10,031 bases of DNA from Candidatus Aegiribacteria sp. (GTDB lineage Bacteria; Fermentibacterota; Fermentibacteria; Fermentibacterales; Fermentibacteraceae). The DNA lies in contig JAIOSX010000228.1 of the NCBI GenBank assembly GCA_021107345.1, forward strand, positions 1 through 10,031, in the 5' to 3' direction. The position numbers and the translations under genes are program-made. The notes under the pieces were generated by a model. That model was not told where the DNA came from, made no database searches, and was given only the letters and a program-made list of their open reading frames with translations. Shown piece by piece: positions 7,076 through 10,031 of this stretch (the stretch's first letter is position 1; each line of letters starts with the position of its first letter).

Positions 7076-7594
7076 CTATTCTGGCAAACATGTTGAATCA
7101 ACCCCTGAATTATGAATCCAGGGAAAACCTCTCCTTAATATTACAATAGCTACAATACCTGTAATAGTTCCTGAAAGGGTACCCCATATTGAAATGGGAA
7201 TCAGAAGACTTTCAAAAGGAAGTCCCGGAAGCAGTATGGAAGCTGTCAGCAGCTGGATAAACAAACTTGCCAGGCTTCCGGAAATAGACATCCCCGTAAC
7301 AGAAAATATCCTTCTAATAATCCCCATTACCAGGGCTGAAGCGATTCCCCCCGAAAGTGAAAGGAGATATGTGGGTGTTGCAAGTGTCCCGATGAATAAA
7401 GCCGCGCCTGTTGATCTGAGGATATTTATTCGGAGACCTGTCCATAAACCGTATTTTACAATTGCGGCAACGGTAACTACATTTGCCAGCCCCGGCTTGA
7501 TGAAAGGAATGGGGCTGGGGATCAGGCTCTCTATAACGCCGGCTCCTGTTGCCAGTATTACAAGAAGCACTTCAATTCTAACCCGGTTTTCCAT
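7076..7594 (-). CDS. Gx transporter / heptaprenyl diphosphate synthase component I family protein
   Basis: A 172-residue, multi-pass membrane protein of the Gx_transp family (PF07456), often labelled heptaprenyl diphosphate synthase component I. It resembles the S-component of ECF transporters. Visible landmarks are IESLIPSPIPFIKPGLANVV (21-40), LSLSGGIASALVM (78-90) and FSVTGMSISGSL (97-108), with about five hydrophobic stretches. The family usually carries an H-N-x-G-Q-like stretch after the third landmark; here it reads ASLFIQL (109-115), a departure that may be lineage-specific. The ATG at 7594 begins four bases after the preceding gene's stop. An ATG at 7615 would overlap that gene by 17 bases, and further upstream starts read through it and lack similarity. 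No component II prenyl synthase lies beside it. The substrate is unknown; isoprenoid or small-molecule uptake is inferred from family context only. Confidence 0.86.
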   Translation of the reverse strand: MENRVRIEVLLVILATGAGVIESLIPSPIPFIKPGLANVVTVAAIVKYGLWTGLRINILRSTGAALFIGTLATPTYLLSLSGGIASALVMGIIRRIFSVTGMSISGSLASLFIQLLTASILLPGLPFESLLIPISIWGTLSGTITGIVAIVILRRGFPWIHNSGVDSTCLPE

Positions 7595-7598
7595 CTCT

Positions 7599-8678
7599 TC
7601 AGGTAGTTTTCGCATTTGCTGCTTCTTCGAGAAGTGATTCCACCCGCGTGAATAGCTTCGCTGCATTGAAGCTTCGCTCCACCCTCTCAAGAGCTCCTGC
7701 TGCAAGGAAGGAATGAAGGTGAGGATCATCAAGTTCTCTCACAGCAGCAGCAAGTGCAGCAGGATCACCCGGAGGGATTACAAGACCGGAGACACTGTCA
7801 GCGTTTACCCAGGGAACTCCCGTTGGAAGTGCTGTACTTATTACGGGAATACCGCATGCCATCGCTTCGGTCTGGACCATGCCGAAGGCTTCACTTCTCA
7901 GGGTCGACGGCAGAACTAGACAACTGGCCTGCTGATAGAGTTCAATAAGTTCCTGGTCAGAGGGGTTGCTCACAACTTCAATGTTGAGGTTCTCCTCCAG
8001 AATTCTCCTGCGTACCTTGTTCTCCAGCGGACCTCCACCGACCATAAGAAGTCTCCGTTCAGGGAATTCGTTCCATGCATCCAGAAGAACTTCGATACCT
8101 TTGTACATCCGGAACCTTCCTACAAACAGGACATATTCTCCCTTCTGCACGGTATCGGGTGGTCTGAACACATCGAGATCCGAACCGATAGGTATTACAT
8201 CGATGTTTTCAAGATCAGACAGATAGATCGATGTCTCGCGGTATACGGGCGATGTGGCGATTACTCTGAAAGCACCTTTTAAGAACTTTCTTAGAAGCGG
8301 ACCGTACAGAGGAAGCAAAAACGCCTGCCTGACTATATCACTGTGGTAAGTTACCACGTAAGGAGTATCACGTCTGGATAACATCCATGCCGCAACAGCT
8401 GAAGGAAGAGGAAGATGAAAGTGCAGAATATCCGCAGGAATCGTTTTCAGGATTCTGCACAGACGCGGAGATATCGGATTTGAGAGAATTCTGCACATAC
8501 AGGGGTACTCTATGACATTGAATCCTGAAACCTTCTCGGAAGAACCTCCGCTGCCTGCCACAAGAACAGTAACCTCATGTCCCATTCCGGAGAGATGGCT
8601 GGAGAGATCGTGAATATATCTTTCAATCCCGCCCCGCACGAATGGATGGATGTCTTTGTAAACCTGCAGGATTCTCAT
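7599..8678 (-). CDS. Family 4 glycosyltransferase (GT4)
   Basis: A 359-residue GT-B fold retaining glycosyltransferase. The N-terminal acceptor domain starts MRILQVYKDIHPFVRGGIER, the usual Rossmann beta strand and GG loop of GT4 enzymes; HFHLPLPS (87-94) and TYHSDIV (110-116) are typical first-domain blocks. The donor-binding domain begins near GRFRMYKGIEVLLDAW (187-202) and contains the EX7E pair E263/E271 in EAFGMVQTE, which binds the nucleotide-sugar donor. The protein shows no membrane helices and probably acts at the inner face of the membrane. The ATG at 8678 overlaps the stop of the other glycosyltransferase by four bases (ATGA) with GAAGAG eight bases upstream, so the pair is translationally coupled. 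Together with the adjacent nucleotidylyltransferase it suggests assembly of an envelope or exported glycan. Neither the donor nor the acceptor sugar can be told. Confidence 0.93.
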   Translation of the reverse strand: MRILQVYKDIHPFVRGGIERYIHDLSSHLSGMGHEVTVLVAGSGGSSEKVSGFNVIEYPCMCRILSNPISPRLCRILKTIPADILHFHLPLPSAVAAWMLSRRDTPYVVTYHSDIVRQAFLLPLYGPLLRKFLKGAFRVIATSPVYRETSIYLSDLENIDVIPIGSDLDVFRPPDTVQKGEYVLFVGRFRMYKGIEVLLDAWNEFPERRLLMVGGGPLENKVRRRILEENLNIEVVSNPSDQELIELYQQASCLVLPSTLRSEAFGMVQTEAMACGIPVISTALPTGVPWVNADSVSGLVIPPGDPAALAAAVRELDDPHLHSFLAAGALERVERSFNAAKLFTRVESLLEEAANAKTT

Positions 8679-9763
8679 GTTCCGAACTCTTCATACACCT
8701 TCAGTACCTCTTTGGCCATGAGTTCAGTTGAGAATTCCGATGCGAAGTCCAGAAGTGCCGCAGTGTCATGTTCAGTGTCAAGGGAATCAAGGATGGATTC
8801 AGAAATGGAAGCGGGATCAAACCCTTCAGCCATGATCGAAATGCCTGAATAGATCTCCTTAAGCGCAGATGCAGGAGTAACCACAGAAGGAACTCCAGCT
8901 GAAGCCGCTTCAAGGGGGGGCAGCCCAAAACCCTCGTAAAGCGATGGGTAGACAAGAAGTTCAGCTCCTGAAATGCAACTTCTGAGCATGGTTTCCGAAA
9001 GGGGGCCGGTCGGAAGAACACCTTCGGTATCAAGCAGCTTTCTCCTTAGTGCCTCTGGCCCCCAGCCCCATCTTCCCGCTATTACAAGGCACAGATCGGT
9101 ATGGGCTCTGTTCACAGTCTTCCAGGAATCAAGCAGTGCTGAAATGTTCTTTCTCGGTTCAATAGTGCCCGCATATACGATATATCTTCCCTGCAAAGAG
9201 AAACTATTCCTGAAAACACCGGGGTCGGCCATGAATGAGTCAGTTGAAAGGTAGACTCTCCTTATTCTGTTCTTTTCAATTCCAAGAAACTTACGGGCTT
9301 CATCAGCAGTTGATTCGCTGTCAACAATAACCACATCTGCTTTTCTCGCGACCGTTCTGAAATGAAGGCGGTAATAGATGGATCTCAGTAATGAAAACCA
9401 TGAAGGATTCCTGCAGAATGCAAGGTCATGAAGAGTAACCGCGCAGGGAATACCGGGAGGCGTCCTGCCGGAAAATGCGGGAAGATGAACGATCGATGGA
9501 GAAAGAGATGACGTAACGTAAGGCAGGAGAATGTTTTCATTGATAACTTTACGGATGCTTCCTGCGAATTTCGGATATGACAGTGCTTCAGATGGAGTCA
9601 TCATTTTCCGGCCCACGGCCGCGGTGACTTTGGCATCACACTGACAGAAACCTTCAAGAAGTCTCTTCAGGTAAATGCCTGTACCGCCCTTATTGGAAAG
9701 AGAATCAGCGTAGATTACGGCTGTCGCGGGAGAGGTCGCAAAATCAGTGTTCTTATATTTCAA
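8675..9763 (-). CDS. Family 4 glycosyltransferase (GT4), mannosyltransferase-like
   Basis: A GT-B glycosyltransferase of 362 residues from a TTG at 9763. The first domain has AVIYADSLSNKGGTGIYL near the start (GGTG loop), then TLHDLAF (110-116) and VDSESTADE (147-155 or close). The second domain has the donor-side motif TIEPRKN (200-206), IAGRWGWG, then YPSLYEGFGLPPLE with EX7E residues E277 and E285. Overall it looks like lipopolysaccharide or exopolysaccharide mannosyltransferases of the WbdB/MtfB type, which is only a resemblance. The start is uncertain: TTG at 9763 gives an 11-base overlap with the upstream gene and little extra sequence before the conserved domain. Another TTG at 9826 would extend it by 21 residues that show no similarity. 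Neither has a clear ribosome site. It probably uses a nucleotide sugar such as that made by the upstream enzyme. Confidence 0.92.
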   Translation of the reverse strand: MKYKNTDFATSPATAVIYADSLSNKGGTGIYLKRLLEGFCQCDAKVTAAVGRKMMTPSEALSYPKFAGSIRKVINENILLPYVTSSLSPSIVHLPAFSGRTPPGIPCAVTLHDLAFCRNPSWFSLLRSIYYRLHFRTVARKADVVIVDSESTADEARKFLGIEKNRIRRVYLSTDSFMADPGVFRNSFSLQGRYIVYAGTIEPRKNISALLDSWKTVNRAHTDLCLVIAGRWGWGPEALRRKLLDTEGVLPTGPLSETMLRSCISGAELLVYPSLYEGFGLPPLEAASAGVPSVVTPASALKEIYSGISIMAEGFDPASISESILDSLDTEHDTAALLDFASEFSTELMAKEVLKVYEEFGT

Positions 9764-10031
9764 TTCTGCACGAGCTGCCTGCGTTGATACTGACAGCCGT
9801 ACCGGATATGTCCGCCTCGTTACCAATTATGGAATCGCTGATATGTACATTCCGCAGGCGTGTCCCACAGCCGACTATGGTGTTTCTGACTATGGAACCT
9901 CTTATTTCCGAACCTGAAGCGATGGATACGTAAGGACCTACTATTGAAGAAGTAATTTTCACATCAGCGTCTATGCTTACAGGTGGCACTATTACGGCAC
10001 TTTCATGGTCTCCCTCCGATGAACCTTTTCC
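9753..10031 (-). CDS. Sugar-1-phosphate nucleotidylyltransferase, C-terminal beta-helix (5' end outside window)
   Basis: Only the last 92 residues are in the window, and the frame is open to the right edge. The segment after PPVSIDADVKI shows repeating hexapeptides ([IV]-x-x-x-x-x turns such as SIVGPYVSIASGSEI and SIVRNTIVGCGTRL), a left-handed parallel beta-helix. This arrangement, with PPV at its entry and alternating I/V every six residues, is that of long glucose-1-phosphate thymidylyltransferases and related mannose-1-phosphate or GlmU-like enzymes that make NDP-sugars. The catalytic N-terminal domain is not visible, so the sugar and nucleotide cannot be named. The protein ends at a TAA that lies within the first codons of the next gene. 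A GTG at 9989 is an internal valine, not the true start. The following two glycosyltransferases support a role in donor-sugar supply. Confidence 0.82.
   Translation of the reverse strand, partial: GKGSSEGDHESAVIVPPVSIDADVKITSSIVGPYVSIASGSEIRGSIVRNTIVGCGTRLRNVHISDSIIGNEADISGTAVSINAGSSCRIEI

Noticed and set aside
7194..7637. 147-codon plus-strand open frame
   Set aside because: It is antisense to the Gx-type membrane gene, which has clear family motifs; no ribosome site or domain supports the plus frame.

Overview
The window is a dense, single-direction block of bacterial genes. All eleven coding regions I can support lie on the minus strand, so transcription runs from right to left. Neighbours overlap or sit within about 70 bases of each other, which suggests one or a few operons. 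I see no plus-strand genes, RNA genes, CRISPR arrays, insertion sequences or phage genes. The gene mix is an MglA-type GTPase, a DUF2723 membrane protein, a TatA protein, DUF4321 and a Gx-type ECF-like membrane protein. With moderate GC and several TTG/GTG starts, this points to a Gram-negative-like, probably uncultivated lineage near the FCB group or a related candidate phylum. That placement is inference from gene content, not a phylogeny.

In transcription order, the right end (10031 to about 7599) is a sugar/glycan module. It holds the C-terminal beta-helix of a sugar-1-phosphate nucleotidylyltransferase cut by the window edge, followed by two family-4 glycosyltransferases. Next (7594 to 6550) come three small membrane proteins: a Gx transporter/heptaprenyl-diphosphate-synthase component I family protein, a DUF4321 protein and a TatA/E translocase subunit.

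The centre (6563 to 4484) holds an MglA-like GTPase overlapping tatA. Right behind it is an unusual protein that I read as an L7/L12 C-terminal-like domain, an acidic linker, an eight-cysteine zinc finger, one membrane helix and an extracytoplasmic domain with no family I recognise. This pair is the most interesting part of the window. The left end (4414 to 1) carries topA (DNA topoisomerase I with four zinc knuckles), a XerC/D-type tyrosine recombinase overlapping topA, and a large DUF2723 multi-pass membrane protein that starts on the recombinase stop codon and runs off the window. No stop codon was found for it within 442 codons.

The shared theme is partly envelope work: sugar activation, glycosyl transfer, membrane-bound glycosyl transfer, protein export and a polarity-type GTPase. 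Chromosome topology and dimer-resolution genes sit in the same tract. I found no convincing sign of a defence system or recent gene transfer. Any claim of a new system rests on the GTPase and zinc-finger membrane protein pair, and that remains a hypothesis.
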